DNA of 40,934 nucleotides from Pseudomonadota bacterium. Lineage in GTDB: Bacteria > Pseudomonadota > Alphaproteobacteria > Rhizobiales > Pleomorphomonadaceae. Below are positions 23,239-31,881 of this stretch, in pieces. The DNA lies in contig JAGSYV010000039.1 of NCBI GenBank assembly GCA_018262505.1, positions 1 through 40,934 of the forward strand, in the 5' to 3' direction. Position 1 is the first letter of the stretch. The number at the start of each line of letters is the position of its first letter. Below the pieces are notes generated by a model. The model was not told where the DNA came from. It was given only the letters and a program-made list of their open reading frames with translations, and ran no database searches. Made by a program: the position numbers and the translations under genes.

Positions 23239-23523
23239 TCAGTCGAAGATCGACTTGCCGAGTTGATCGACGATCAGCCGGCCCTTCTCATAGGCCACTT
23301 CCCTCGCCTGGTCGGCGTCGGAAAACTTGTCGGCGCGGATGAAGCGATGCTCACGCGTGACGCCGTTTTCCTCGAGGCTGACCACGCCGCAGAGCTGCCA
23401 TTGGCCATCGGCCTTGAACGGCGTCGCGGCGATCTTGAAGCCCTTGTAGTCCTGCGTCTCGGCCGGCTTTTCCGCCGCCGGCGCACGATCACCGAGGCCG
23501 AACAGCTTTTTCAGGAACGACAT
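23239..23523 (-). CDS. HlyU family protein
   Basis: A 94-residue protein matching the HlyU family: MSFLKKLFGLG, a YKGFKIAATPF strand, GQWQLCGVVS, EHRFIRADKF and a C-terminal helix KGRLIVDQLG. In vibrios HlyU regulates haemolysin genes, but that protein is a different HTH type. The alphaproteobacterial proteins of this Pfam family are uncharacterised. ATG 23523 is eight bases after aaggaga. The gene is transcribed toward the broken CGNR gene. Confidence 0.82.
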   Translation of the reverse strand: MSFLKKLFGLGDRAPAAEKPAETQDYKGFKIAATPFKADGQWQLCGVVSLEENGVTREHRFIRADKFSDADQAREVAYEKGRLIVDQLGKSIFD

Positions 23524-23594
23524 GGACCTATCTCCTTGTTGACGTGCTCCAGCATTAAAGCCGGCAAGCGGCAAGGGCAAGGCGGGGACGCCAC

Positions 23595-23966
23595 TCACCC
23601 TTTCAGCCCATAGGGGATCCGGACGCCCGGCATATCGGGCGGGAAATCCCGGCTGTTGCGGGTGACCAACAGCGCACCGGCCACATCGGCCGTCGCCTTG
23701 ATGAGGGCGTCCGGCAGGCGGATACGCGATCCGCGCTGAAGGATCACCGCCCGTTCGGCGATCTCCGCGTCGATACCGATTATCTCGAAGGCGGCGAGAA
23801 AGGCGCGTGTCGCCGCCTCGACGCTGGCGTCCGCGCCCACCATCACCTCCATCCAGGTGACGATGCTGATGGCGCTCTCATCATAGCGCCTCAGTTCCTC
23901 GCGGGCTTCCGGAACACCTTGGAGATAGTCGATCAGGATGCAGCTATCGAACAGCGGCTTCACCAT
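23595..23966 (-). CDS. VapC-type PIN domain ribonuclease toxin
   Basis: A 123-residue PIN-domain protein. The acidic residues of the active site can be read: D7 in LFDSCILIDYL, E40 in TWMEVMVG, D86 in LPDALIKATA and D107 in RNSRDF. VapC toxins cut tRNA or rRNA. ATG 23966 overlaps the end of the antitoxin gene by 7 bases. The longer open frame upstream covers the antitoxin in another frame and is rejected. Confidence 0.9.
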   Translation of the reverse strand: MVKPLFDSCILIDYLQGVPEAREELRRYDESAISIVTWMEVMVGADASVEAATRAFLAAFEIIGIDAEIAERAVILQRGSRIRLPDALIKATADVAGALLVTRNSRDFPPDMPGVRIPYGLKG

Positions 23967-24172
23967 TCCGACCGCACCCGTTCCTGATAGGCGAGGCCAT
24001 CCTCGCCGCCGCGCCAGAGGCCAAAGGCCGCATCGACATCGCTCGTCTGCGCCTCGTCGACAAGACGGGACAGCGCCGCCCGGATCAGCGACGCCCTTGA
24101 GACGCCCTTCTCGCGCGACAGGGCATTGAGCTTTTCGATCATCTCGTCGGGAATATCGACCAGCGCCCGCAT
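23960..24172 (-). CDS. ribbon-helix-helix antitoxin of the VapC-type toxin
   Basis: A 70-residue protein. MRALVDIPDEMIEKLNALSR at the start is the beta strand and first helix of a ribbon-helix-helix fold, followed by GVSRASLIRAALSRLV. The C-terminal part (WRGGEDGLAYQERVRSEW) is the toxin-binding tail. ATG 24172 is five bases after ggaggtgg; GTG 24178 is possible. The perfect palindrome upstream supports autoregulation. Confidence 0.85.
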   Translation of the reverse strand: MRALVDIPDEMIEKLNALSREKGVSRASLIRAALSRLVDEAQTSDVDAAFGLWRGGEDGLAYQERVRSEW

Positions 24173-24185
24173 CTCCACCTCCGCC

Positions 24186-24208
24186 TGATATGCATATCAT
24201 ATATCATT
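24186..24208 (-). promoter_or_regulatory. operator-like palindrome of the VapBC-type pair
   Basis: A perfect 14-bp palindrome, tgatatgcatatca (24186-24199), lies 14 bases upstream of the antitoxin start. It is followed by atatcat half-sites to 24208. It is the only strongly AT-rich stretch in the area and may include the -10 region, so binding would block the promoter. Confidence 0.6.
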
Positions 24209-24346
24209 TGCAGCAGACTGTTCAATCGGTCACGGCAGTCTCTGCTCAACCGCCCCGCCCTTATCCATCGGCGCGTCGATTTGAGCGCGGCAGGCGGCTC
24301 TGATAGGTTACCGGCCAGCCGACAGCGGAATCAGAACCAGACCCGA

Positions 24347-26371
24347 ATGAACCCAGGTACCCCACCGCCCCGACGCGCGCCGTTCCGGCACGACGTCCAT
24401 GCCCTCCGGGCGCTGGCCTCCGTCTTCGTTCTCGTCTTCCACGTGAACCCCGACCTGTTGCCCGGCGGCTTTGCCGGCGTCGATATCTTCTACGTCATCT
24501 CCGGCTTCGTCATCTTCCGTGGCCTGTTCGCCGACGCCGCTCATCGCAGCGTTCTGGCGTTCTATCGGCGCCGCTTCTTCCGCATCTTTCCCAACATCGT
24601 CGCCACCACTGGCCTGACGCTCTTTGCCGGCTTCCTGCTGATGACGCCGGACGAGTTGGCGCGGCTTGCCGGCTCGGCGCTGGCCTCGCTGTTCTCGGTC
24701 TCCAACTTCTATTTCGCCGATCGCCTCGGCTATTTCGCGCCGGCCGTCGCGGCCACGCCGCTCATCCATTTCTGGTCGCTGGCCGTCGAGGAGCAGTTCT
24801 ATCTGCTGACGCCGCCGCTCCTGATGCTGTTCGCCTGGTGCCGAACGACGCGCGCCATCGTCACCGCCATCCTGGCGATCGTCGGCCTGTCGTTCGCCAT
24901 CAACTGCCTGTTCGTCTACGGCCTCAACGACGCCACCAAGGCCTTCTACTATCCCTTCACCCGCTTCTGGGAGATCGGCCTCGGCGTGCTGCTCGCCGCC
25001 ATCGAGCCGCATCTTCACCTGTCGCCGCTCGTCCGCCGGCTGATGATCGGTCTCGCCGCCGCCGGGCTGATCGCCGCCGGCTTCGCGCTGTCGGCCGAGA
25101 CCGTCTTCCCCGGCCTCGCCGCGCTATTGCCGACGCTGGCGGCGACGCTGTTCATCCTTGCCGCCTCCGACGCCCTGCCCGCCGCCACCCGCCTGTCGCG
25201 GTCGCGTCCGGTCGCCTTCCTCGGCGACATTTCCTACGCGCTCTATATCGCTCATTGGCCGATCATCGCCTTCTGGAACATCCTGCGCGGCACCGAGAAG
25301 AGCTGGTCGGTGGAGGTGTTGCTGCTTTTGCTGTGCCTCGTCGCGGCGATCGCCCTGCGGCAGGTCGTCGAGCTGCCGTTCATCCGCCTCGGGCGCCGCC
25401 AGAGCGTGGCGCGGCCGGCGCTCGGGCTCGGTGGCGGCATCGCCGCGCTGACGGTCATCGCCCTGTTGGCGCTGTGGACCGGCGGTTTTCCCATCCGTCT
25501 CGACGCCGACGCGCGCGACCTCCTGGCCCGGATCGATGCGGCGCCCCGACACAGCACGAGCTGTCGCGGCCCCGGCATCGACTACGTCGCCAGGACCAGC
25601 CATTTCGCGCTGTGCGGCGCCGACACCCCGCCCCGCTATCTTCTCGCCGGCGACTCCCACGCCGGCATGATCGCCCCGGAGCTGAACGGCCGCCTCGCCG
25701 AACGCGGGTTCTCCGGCCTTCTCTCGACCATGGCCGACTGCCAGATGCTGTTCGGCACCACCACGGCCAAGGCGAAGAACCGCGCCAATTGCGCCACCCT
25801 GCATGACGATATCCTGAAGGTGGTGGCCCGGGAAAAGATCGACGTCGTCATTCTCGTCAACCGCTGGGCCAACATCGCCTCGCCGGTGCGCGCGCCCTAT
25901 GACGGCGGCGCGCCCAAGGGCCTCTACGACGCGGAAAAGGGCGGCCCCATTTCCTTCGCCGATGCGCTCGACCACACCATCCGCGCCATCCGGGAAGCCG
26001 GCGCCGAGGTACTGCTGGTCGGCCCGGTGCCGGAATTGAATTTCGACGTGCCCTCCGCCGTGCTGCGGCGGGCGCAGATCGGCATCCCGGTGCCGGACGC
26101 GCACCGCGCCGACGTCGATCTCCGGCAATCGATCGTCCGGCCGGCCATGACGGCGGTGAACAAGGCGGAGGACGTCAGCGTCGTCGAGCCCGACGACACG
26201 CTGTGCGATGCCAGCACCTGCGCCTACGCCCGGGACGGCCTGCCGCTTTACGAGGATTCCAACCACCTCAACGCTGTCGGCGCCGAGCTGGTCACCGCCC
26301 CCATCGCCGACGCGGTGGTGAAGATCCTGGAACGGCGGGCGAGCACGGTTTCCGCTCCCGTCTCCCCGTGA
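24347..26371 (+). CDS. membrane-bound acyltransferase with C-terminal SGNH domain (OafA-type)
   Basis: A 674-residue protein. Residues of about 12-375 form an acyltransferase-3 membrane domain of about ten helices with the conserved R21 and H32 (HALRALA...VFH). Residues of about 420-674 form a soluble SGNH hydrolase-like domain with GDSH (S437) and DSNH (D637, H640). Such proteins O-acetylate surface or secreted glycans; the substrate here is unknown. ATG 24347 is preferred; a TTG at 24281 would add an odd N-terminal tail. No polysaccharide genes flank it. Confidence 0.9.
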   Translation: MNPGTPPPRRAPFRHDVHALRALASVFVLVFHVNPDLLPGGFAGVDIFYVISGFVIFRGLFADAAHRSVLAFYRRRFFRIFPNIVATTGLTLFAGFLLMTPDELARLAGSALASLFSVSNFYFADRLGYFAPAVAATPLIHFWSLAVEEQFYLLTPPLLMLFAWCRTTRAIVTAILAIVGLSFAINCLFVYGLNDATKAFYYPFTRFWEIGLGVLLAAIEPHLHLSPLVRRLMIGLAAAGLIAAGFALSAETVFPGLAALLPTLAATLFILAASDALPAATRLSRSRPVAFLGDISYALYIAHWPIIAFWNILRGTEKSWSVEVLLLLLCLVAAIALRQVVELPFIRLGRRQSVARPALGLGGGIAALTVIALLALWTGGFPIRLDADARDLLARIDAAPRHSTSCRGPGIDYVARTSHFALCGADTPPRYLLAGDSHAGMIAPELNGRLAERGFSGLLSTMADCQMLFGTTTAKAKNRANCATLHDDILKVVAREKIDVVILVNRWANIASPVRAPYDGGAPKGLYDAEKGGPISFADALDHTIRAIREAGAEVLLVGPVPELNFDVPSAVLRRAQIGIPVPDAHRADVDLRQSIVRPAMTAVNKAEDVSVVEPDDTLCDASTCAYARDGLPLYEDSNHLNAVGAELVTAPIADAVVKILERRASTVSAPVSP

Positions 26372-26413
26372 CAAACCGTCCGGCGGGAAACATCGGCGTC
26401 CGCCGCGCCTGAC

Positions 26414-26435
26414 CGAGAAGATGGTCGTCTTCTCG
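26414..26435 (+). terminator. hairpin after the acyltransferase gene
   Basis: cgagaaga (26414-26421) pairs with tcttctcg (26428-26435) over a 6-nt loop, about 40 bases after the stop codon. No T-run follows. It may end transcription of the acyltransferase gene before the receptor remnant. Confidence 0.45.
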
Positions 26436-26627
26436 ATACATGACTTTGCGCGACCAGATGTCTGGATCGGAAGGTTTTCAGACTTCGACTGCCAACAAGA
26501 GGATCGCCGGCCCATGCATTGCGTGAACTGTTCTCTGCAGTGAATCAAACGTTATCCTGGGGGCTCCGTGTGTCGAGCCATAGGAAACCACAAGCTGCGG
26601 CCAGCCGGTCGCGGCGCCGGCATTCTC

Positions 26628-27301
26628 ATGTCCGGAGCAAGCCTTGCCGTCATCGCCACGCTTTCGGTGTCGGCAGCGGTCGCCCAGTCTTCCACCGATC
26701 TCGATCCGATCGTGGTCGAGACAGGAACCGGCGCACGGCATTCCCCACGGCGTCAACATCGATATCGCCTCCTTCCTGGGCGAACCCGACTACAACAGGT
26801 TCGACACCATTCAGGCTGATGCCGGCTACGAGTTCATGCCACCGCTTCGATAACAGCCTAACCTTCCGGCAGAATGCCCGCTATTCGCATGTCGGCCTCG
26901 ATTACAAGGAGGTCTACGGCGCCTCCACCGATCCCACCGCCAACCCCACCTATTGCGGCCTCTCCTGCGTCTCCCCGGCGCCTTACGTGAGTTGGCGCGT
27001 CAAGCAGAGCGCCGCCGGCGTCTACGCCCAGGACGAACTGACGCTGTTCGACAAGCTGACGCTGACCGGCGGCCTGCGTTACGACTACGTCGACAGCGCC
27101 GCCGACTATCTCGACAAGGGCACCAGCGACCACAAGCTCGCCGACGGCACGGACAACCCCTTGCAGGGGCTGATCAAACGCATTCCGGATGCCGGCGGCA
27201 CCAGCCTCCAGTCGCAACGCAAGGTCTGCTGCCTGCGCTATCTGGTGCCCGGCGTCGGCGGCTGCGGCGCCACCTGCCCGCTGCCGCAGGGCCGGCGGTG
27301 A
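26628..27301 (+). pseudogene. TonB-dependent siderophore receptor remnant
   Basis: Pieces of one receptor lie in three frames. A signal peptide and TonB-box region (MSGASLAVIATLSVSAAVAQ, then LDPIVVETGTG) are in the first frame. ASFLGEPDYNRFDTIQADAG is in the second. HRFDNSLTFRQNARYSHVG, then VYAQDELTLFDKLTLTGGLR with YDYV strands of the barrel, are in the third. The plug domain and the C-terminal half of the barrel are absent; intact receptors have about 700 residues. Several deletions and a frameshift are required. Sequence after about 27190 does not look like barrel. Confidence 0.8.
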
Positions 27302-27353
27302 TCATCCTGGAGCACCCGAATCGGGCGGCGCTCCCAGTGCGATTGGGCAACCG

Positions 27354-28361
27354 TCAGCTGACGCTGGCACGCCAGACGATCTGGCTGGCCAGCGTGATCT
27401 GCTTGACGAGCGTGCGTCCCCCCAGACGCTCGCGCAAGAGATCGACGGCCACCTCGCCGATCTGTTCGGCCGGAAGGCGGACCGTCGTCAGTGGCGGCGT
27501 GAGGAAGGGGGCGGTCGGAATGTCGTTGAAGCTGGCAACGGCGACATCGCCGGGAATCGACAGGCCGAGTTCCTGCAGCTTTCTGTAGACGCCGATGGCC
27601 ATGTTGTCGTTGCAGGTGATGATGGCATCCGGCCGGCTCGGCTGGCCCATCAGCCTTTCGGCCATCTGATAGCCAAGCTGTTCCGGGTTGTGGTCCGGAT
27701 TGAGTTCGGTGGCGCAATAGGCCGGATCGAAGCCGCCGTGCTCGCGCATCCAGGCCACGTAGGTACGGCAGCGGATCTCGCCGTGAGGATCGCTCTCGGC
27801 GCGCCCGATCCAGCCGGCATAGGCAATGCGCTTGTAGCCCCTGCTTGCCAGCGCATTCAGCAACTTGCGCATGGCAACCGACAGATCGCTGGCAACCGCG
27901 TCGAACTCCTCTCCGGACGGGATGGAATCCGCGAACACCACCTGACGGCCATAGCGCTCCAGCCAGGCAATGTAGTCGGGCTCGAAACTGCCGATCGCAA
28001 TGACGCCCGCAGCATTCTCCAGAAGCGTCGGTTCGGGCAACCGGTCGGAGCCATAGACCCGTACGGTCTCCATCCTGAGGGTCTGACAGCGGCTTTCGAC
28101 CCCGAGCCGGACGGAAACGTAATAGGGATCGACCAGCTCGTGCTCCGGCCGCAGAAAATGCACCAGCGCCACGCGACGAAGCGTGTTGCGCCCGGCGCTT
28201 TTGCGCACGCGCGGCGGCGCGTAGTTCATCGCTTCCGCCGCCTCGATGATGGCCCGGCGTTTCTGCTCGGAAATCGAGAGCGTCTGATCGGAGTTGAGAA
28301 CGCGGGAAACCGTCGTTGAGGAAACGCCTGCCGCCTTTGCAATTGTCTTGAGAGTGGCCAT
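27354..28361 (-). CDS. LacI family transcriptional regulator (EbgR-like)
   Basis: A 335-residue repressor with an N-terminal LacI helix-turn-helix (TIAKAAGVSSTTVSRVLNSD, about 4-23) and hinge. The periplasmic-binding-protein-like core resembles EbgR-type regulators of beta-galactosidase genes (VALVHFLRPEHELVDPYYVS; later PDAIITCNDNMAIGVYR and VASFNDIP). It diverges from the sugar ABC/GH2 operon and should respond to a galactoside or its transported product. ATG 28361 or 28367 is the start; neither has a good Shine-Dalgarno sequence. The longer open frame upstream runs through the operator region and is rejected. Confidence 0.9.
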   Translation of the reverse strand: MATLKTIAKAAGVSSTTVSRVLNSDQTLSISEQKRRAIIEAAEAMNYAPPRVRKSAGRNTLRRVALVHFLRPEHELVDPYYVSVRLGVESRCQTLRMETVRVYGSDRLPEPTLLENAAGVIAIGSFEPDYIAWLERYGRQVVFADSIPSGEEFDAVASDLSVAMRKLLNALASRGYKRIAYAGWIGRAESDPHGEIRCRTYVAWMREHGGFDPAYCATELNPDHNPEQLGYQMAERLMGQPSRPDAIITCNDNMAIGVYRKLQELGLSIPGDVAVASFNDIPTAPFLTPPLTTVRLPAEQIGEVAVDLLRERLGGRTLVKQITLASQIVWRASVS

Positions 28362-28490
28362 TGTCATTCGGACCGGTGTTGCAGAGCTGGGGCGGCCGGT
28401 TTGACCGGACGGACGTATACGCGGTGCATTCAAGCAAAGCTTGTATTCAAATATCGTTAGCCGTCGGCACGAACAAGCCGTTCGCCGTCT

Positions 28491-28533
28491 TTCAGTGAAA
28501 TATCTCCGTTTCCAGCGCCAATTATTCACTGAA
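28491..28533. promoter_or_regulatory. operator-like dyads A and B on the lacI side
   Basis: TTCAGTGAA (28491-28499, perfect to 11 bp as TTTCAGTGAAA) and TTCACTGAA (28525-28533) lie 34 bp apart in the 446-bp gap between the regulator and the binding-protein gene. Both are TTCA-S-TGAA dyads with one central base. Upstream of the regulator an inverted repeat, caagc-aaa-gcttg (28433-28445), is also present. Autoregulation of the repressor is the likely meaning. Most LacI-family operators have a central CG, which these lack. Confidence 0.55.
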
Positions 28534-28708
28534 ATTCAAGATCGCGCATCCCCGCCCCTAAATCAGCCCCTCATCGGGCAGAGTCGGGAAAAGGCAACCA
28601 CCTCCAATGGTGCCCTCGCAATCCGCCCCGTCGCATCCCGCGCTTTCCGAATGAACGCGACCGACACCCCGGCAATTGACGGCAAAACGAATTGCCTGGA
28701 TTTGAGAA

Positions 28709-28757
28709 TTGACTCGACTGAAATTTCACTGAATATTGAGACTCGTTTTTCACTAGA
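28709..28757 (+). promoter_or_regulatory. probable operon promoter with embedded operators C and D
   Basis: A candidate -35 TTGACT (28709-28714) and -10 region around aatattga (28732-28739) frame a third perfect dyad, TTCACTGAA (28725-28733). A degenerate fourth, TTCACTAGA (28749-28757), follows 24 bp later. A repressor on site C would cover the promoter. The promoter lies about 70 bp before the binding-protein start codon. The region 28534-28708 between the two operator pairs shows no gene. Confidence 0.5.
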
Positions 28758-28807
28758 TACGAGGGTTGACCAACCCTGTCGGTCTCACGTCTGAGAGAGG
28801 AACGGAC

Positions 28808-30076
28808 ATGAAAAAGCTCAGCACGCGCTGGGGGAGCGCATTCGGTTGCCTGGTTATCGGGGCGGGGATGATGGCGTCGGCATCGGCATCCGAGCTGACG
28901 GTTTGGTGCTGGGATCCGGACTTCAACGTCCCCGCCATGCAGGATGCCGCCGCCCGCTACACCAAGCTGCACCCGGACGTGAAGATCACCGTCAACAACA
29001 TCGCCCAGAACGACATCAAGCAGAAACTGCAGACCCAGCTTCTCGCCAACGTCACGGACGGACTGCCTGACATCGTCCTCATCCAGGACGACAACGCCCA
29101 GCGCTTCCTGCAGGGGTTCCCGGCCGCCTTCGAGCCGCTCTCCGACGCCATCGACCTCAAGAAATTCGCCCCCTACAAGGTGGCAGCCGCGACCTACAAC
29201 GGCAAATCCTATTCGGTGCCCTTTGATTCCGGTGTCACGGGACTGTTCTACCGGTCCGATTATCTGGCGGCCGCCGGCTACAAGCCGGCCGATCTTCAGG
29301 ACATCACCTGGGATCAGCTGATCAAGATCGGCAAGGACGTCAAGGCCAAGACCGGCCACGACTTCTTCGACCTCGACTTCAACGAGGCTGGCCTTGTCCG
29401 AGCGATGATGCAGTCGGCCGGCAAATGGTTCTTCACCGCCGACGGCCAGCTCGACATCATCGACAACGCCCCGCTCAAGGCGGCCCTCGAAACCTACTCC
29501 AAGCTCTGGAAGGCGGACATCGTCAAGCCGGTTTCCGGCTGGTCGGCCTATACGGGCGCCTTCACGTCCGGCGACGTCGCCGCCGTGGCCTCCGGCGCCT
29601 GGATGACCGGCACCATCAAGGGCAGCCCGGACCAGTCCGGCAAGTGGGGCGTGGCGCCGTTGCCCAAGCTCGACGGCATCGAAGGCGCGACCCACTATTC
29701 CAACTGGGGCGGCTCGAGCTGGTACGTCTTCTCCTCGTCCAAGCAGAAGACGACGGCGACCGACTTCCTCAACACCGTCTGGGCCGGCGACATCGACTTC
29801 TATCAGGGCATTCTGATCAACCAGGGCGCCGTCGGCTCTCTGCTGGCCGCCCGCGAAGGCGCCGCCTACAAGGCGAGCGACCCGTTCTTCGGCGGCGCGC
29901 CCGTCTGGGAGAATTTCTCCAACTGGCTCGGTCAGATCCCATCGGTCGACTACGGCACCTTCACGCAGGAAGTGAACTCCGCCATCCAGGCGCAGCTGCC
30001 GTCGATCGCCAAGGGCGGCAGCGTCGATGAGGCTCTCAAGGCCATCAACGACCGGGTCAGCCAGCAGATCCAGTGA
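28808..30076 (+). CDS. sugar ABC transporter substrate-binding protein (CUT1, LacE-like)
   Basis: A 422-residue periplasmic binding protein. The signal peptide ends at about 28 (GMMASASAS). The mature protein has the CUT1 layout: ELTVWCWDPDF, PDIVLIQDDNAQRFL, YSVPFDSGVTGLFYRSDYL, GAWMTG and WGVAPLP. It would capture a lactose- or oligosaccharide-type ligand for the two permeases downstream. ATG 28808 is seven bases after gagagg. A hairpin after the gene probably lowers expression of the rest of the operon. Confidence 0.93.
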   Translation: MKKLSTRWGSAFGCLVIGAGMMASASASELTVWCWDPDFNVPAMQDAAARYTKLHPDVKITVNNIAQNDIKQKLQTQLLANVTDGLPDIVLIQDDNAQRFLQGFPAAFEPLSDAIDLKKFAPYKVAAATYNGKSYSVPFDSGVTGLFYRSDYLAAAGYKPADLQDITWDQLIKIGKDVKAKTGHDFFDLDFNEAGLVRAMMQSAGKWFFTADGQLDIIDNAPLKAALETYSKLWKADIVKPVSGWSAYTGAFTSGDVAAVASGAWMTGTIKGSPDQSGKWGVAPLPKLDGIEGATHYSNWGGSSWYVFSSSKQKTTATDFLNTVWAGDIDFYQGILINQGAVGSLLAAREGAAYKASDPFFGGAPVWENFSNWLGQIPSVDYGTFTQEVNSAIQAQLPSIAKGGSVDEALKAINDRVSQQIQ

Positions 30077-30087
30077 TCGCAGACCGT

Positions 30088-30119
30088 CCCGGATAGCGCT
30101 TCTGCGCTGTCCGGGCCTT
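30088..30119 (+). terminator. intra-operon attenuator hairpin after the binding-protein gene
   Basis: A 12-bp stem (cccggatagcgc 30088-30099 with gcgctgtccggg 30104-30115; one wobble pair) has a 4-nt loop and is followed by ccttt. It starts 11 bases after the stop of the binding-protein gene and 63 bases before the first permease. Partial termination here would give more binding protein than permease. Confidence 0.7.
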
Positions 30120-30178
30120 TCAGGACGCGGCGTCGCATGCGGCGCCGGCACGTCTGTCCTTGCGGGGGCACCAAATCG

Positions 30179-31057
30179 ATGCGCTCAAAGATCGCTCACG
30201 GCGAACAGATCAATGGCTGGCTGTTCGTCATGCCGGCCCTCGCGTTGCTGGGCATATTCCTCGTCTATCCGATCCTTTGGTCGCTCTGGATCAGCTTGCA
30301 GGTCGGCAAGGGATCCAACCTGCATTTCGGCGGCTTCGCCAATATCCTCAGACTGTTCGGCGACAAGGTCTTTCTGCACGCCCTGACCAACACCTGCGTC
30401 TTCTTCGTGGTGCAGGTGCCGATCATGATCCTGTTGGCCCTCGTCTTCGCCGTCATGCTCAATGACGCCAAGCTGTGGGGACGTGGCATCTTCCGCACGG
30501 CCATCTTCCTGCCCTGCGTCACCTCGCTGGTCGCCTATTCGGCTCTGTTCCGCTCGATGTTCGAGAGTGACGGCGTGGTCAACAACGGCCTGATGGCCCT
30601 TCATCTGATTGCCGAGCCGATCCAATGGCTGACCGATCCCTTCTGGGCCAAGGTCATGATCATCCTCGCCATCACCTGGCGCTGGACCGGCTACAACATG
30701 ATCTTCTATCTGGCGGCGTTGCAGAACATCGACCAGTCGATCTACGAGGCGGCGCGCATCGACGGAATTCCTGCGCGGGCGCGTTTCTTCCGCCTCACCA
30801 TCCCCCTGCTGAAGCCGGTGATCCTGTTCACCTCGATCATCTCGACCATCGGCACACTGCAGCTGTTCGACGAGGTCAACAACATCACCCAGGGCGGACC
30901 GGGCGACGCCACGCTGACCCTGTCGCTCTACATCTACAACCTGACGTTCCAGTTCATGCCGAGCTTCGGCTACTCGGCCACCGTGTCCTACGTCATCGTC
31001 GTGCTCGTGGCGATCCTGAGCTTCCTGCAATTTCTGATCGCGAGGGACAAGAAATGA
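30179..31057 (+). CDS. sugar ABC transporter permease (CUT1, LacF-like)
   Basis: A 292-residue inner-membrane permease with about six membrane helices. The EAA loop that docks the ATPase is YEAARIDGIPARARFFRLTI. N-terminal GWLFVMPALALLGIFLVYPI is the usual first helix. ATG 30179 matches the family start; the frame is open to 30137, but that sequence is not family-like. The second permease starts with ATGA overlapping its stop. Confidence 0.92.
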   Translation: MRSKIAHGEQINGWLFVMPALALLGIFLVYPILWSLWISLQVGKGSNLHFGGFANILRLFGDKVFLHALTNTCVFFVVQVPIMILLALVFAVMLNDAKLWGRGIFRTAIFLPCVTSLVAYSALFRSMFESDGVVNNGLMALHLIAEPIQWLTDPFWAKVMIILAITWRWTGYNMIFYLAALQNIDQSIYEAARIDGIPARARFFRLTIPLLKPVILFTSIISTIGTLQLFDEVNNITQGGPGDATLTLSLYIYNLTFQFMPSFGYSATVSYVIVVLVAILSFLQFLIARDKK

Positions 31058-31872
31058 CCGGGACCTCCAAGATCACCCGATACGCCATCGTCTACAGCGT
31101 TCTGTCGGCGGCCACCTTCGTCTCGATCTTCCCCTTCTACTGGATGATCGTCGGCGCCACCAACACGTCGGCCGAAATCGTCAAGGGCAAGACGAGCTTC
31201 GGCGGCAACCTGCTCGCCAACATCGAGAGATTGCTGGAGCAGGTCGACCTCGGTCGGGTGTTTCTCAACTCGGCGGGCCTTGCGGTGGCCGGCACACTGC
31301 TGACGCTGCTGGTCTCCTCGCTCGCCGGCTACGGCTTCGAGATGTTCCGATCGCGCATCCGGGAGCGGATATTCGCGCTGCTACTGCTGCTGCTGTCGGT
31401 TCCCTTCGCGGCGTTGATGGTGCCGCTGTTCATCATGGTTTCGTCGGCCGGGCTGGCCAACACGTTCGTCGCCGTCGTCCTGCCAAGCATCGCCTCCATC
31501 TTCATCATCTTCTATTTCCGCCAGGCCACCAAGGCCTTCCCCGGGGAGTTGCGCGACGCGGCCCGCATCGACGGTCTCCGGGAGTGGCAGATCTTCCTGC
31601 ACGTCTACATGCCGGCGATGCGGTCGACCTACGCGGCCGCCACCATCATCGTCTTCATGATGAGCTGGAACAACTTCCTCTGGCCTCTGATCGTGCTCCA
31701 GACCCCCGAGCACAAAACGATCACCCTCGTCATCTCTGCCCTGACGTCGGCCTACACGCCCGATTTCGGCGTCATCCTCGTCGCGACCATCCTCGCGACC
31801 CTGCCAACACTCGTCCTGTTCTTCGTGCTGCAGCGCCAATTCGTCGCGGGCATGCTCGGATCTGTCAAATAA
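31054..31872 (+). CDS. sugar ABC transporter permease (CUT1, LacG-like)
   Basis: A 272-residue second permease with about six helices. It has the short N-terminal helix and FPFYWMIVGATN, which is usual for the MalG/LacG type, and an EAA-like loop ELRDAARIDGLREWQIFLHV. It pairs with the upstream permease to form the channel. It begins in an ATGA overlap at 31054, so translation is coupled. The GH2 gene begins nine bases after its stop. Confidence 0.92.
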   Translation: MTGTSKITRYAIVYSVLSAATFVSIFPFYWMIVGATNTSAEIVKGKTSFGGNLLANIERLLEQVDLGRVFLNSAGLAVAGTLLTLLVSSLAGYGFEMFRSRIRERIFALLLLLLSVPFAALMVPLFIMVSSAGLANTFVAVVLPSIASIFIIFYFRQATKAFPGELRDAARIDGLREWQIFLHVYMPAMRSTYAAATIIVFMMSWNNFLWPLIVLQTPEHKTITLVISALTSAYTPDFGVILVATILATLPTLVLFFVLQRQFVAGMLGSVK

Positions 31873-31881
31873 GGTGCCTTG

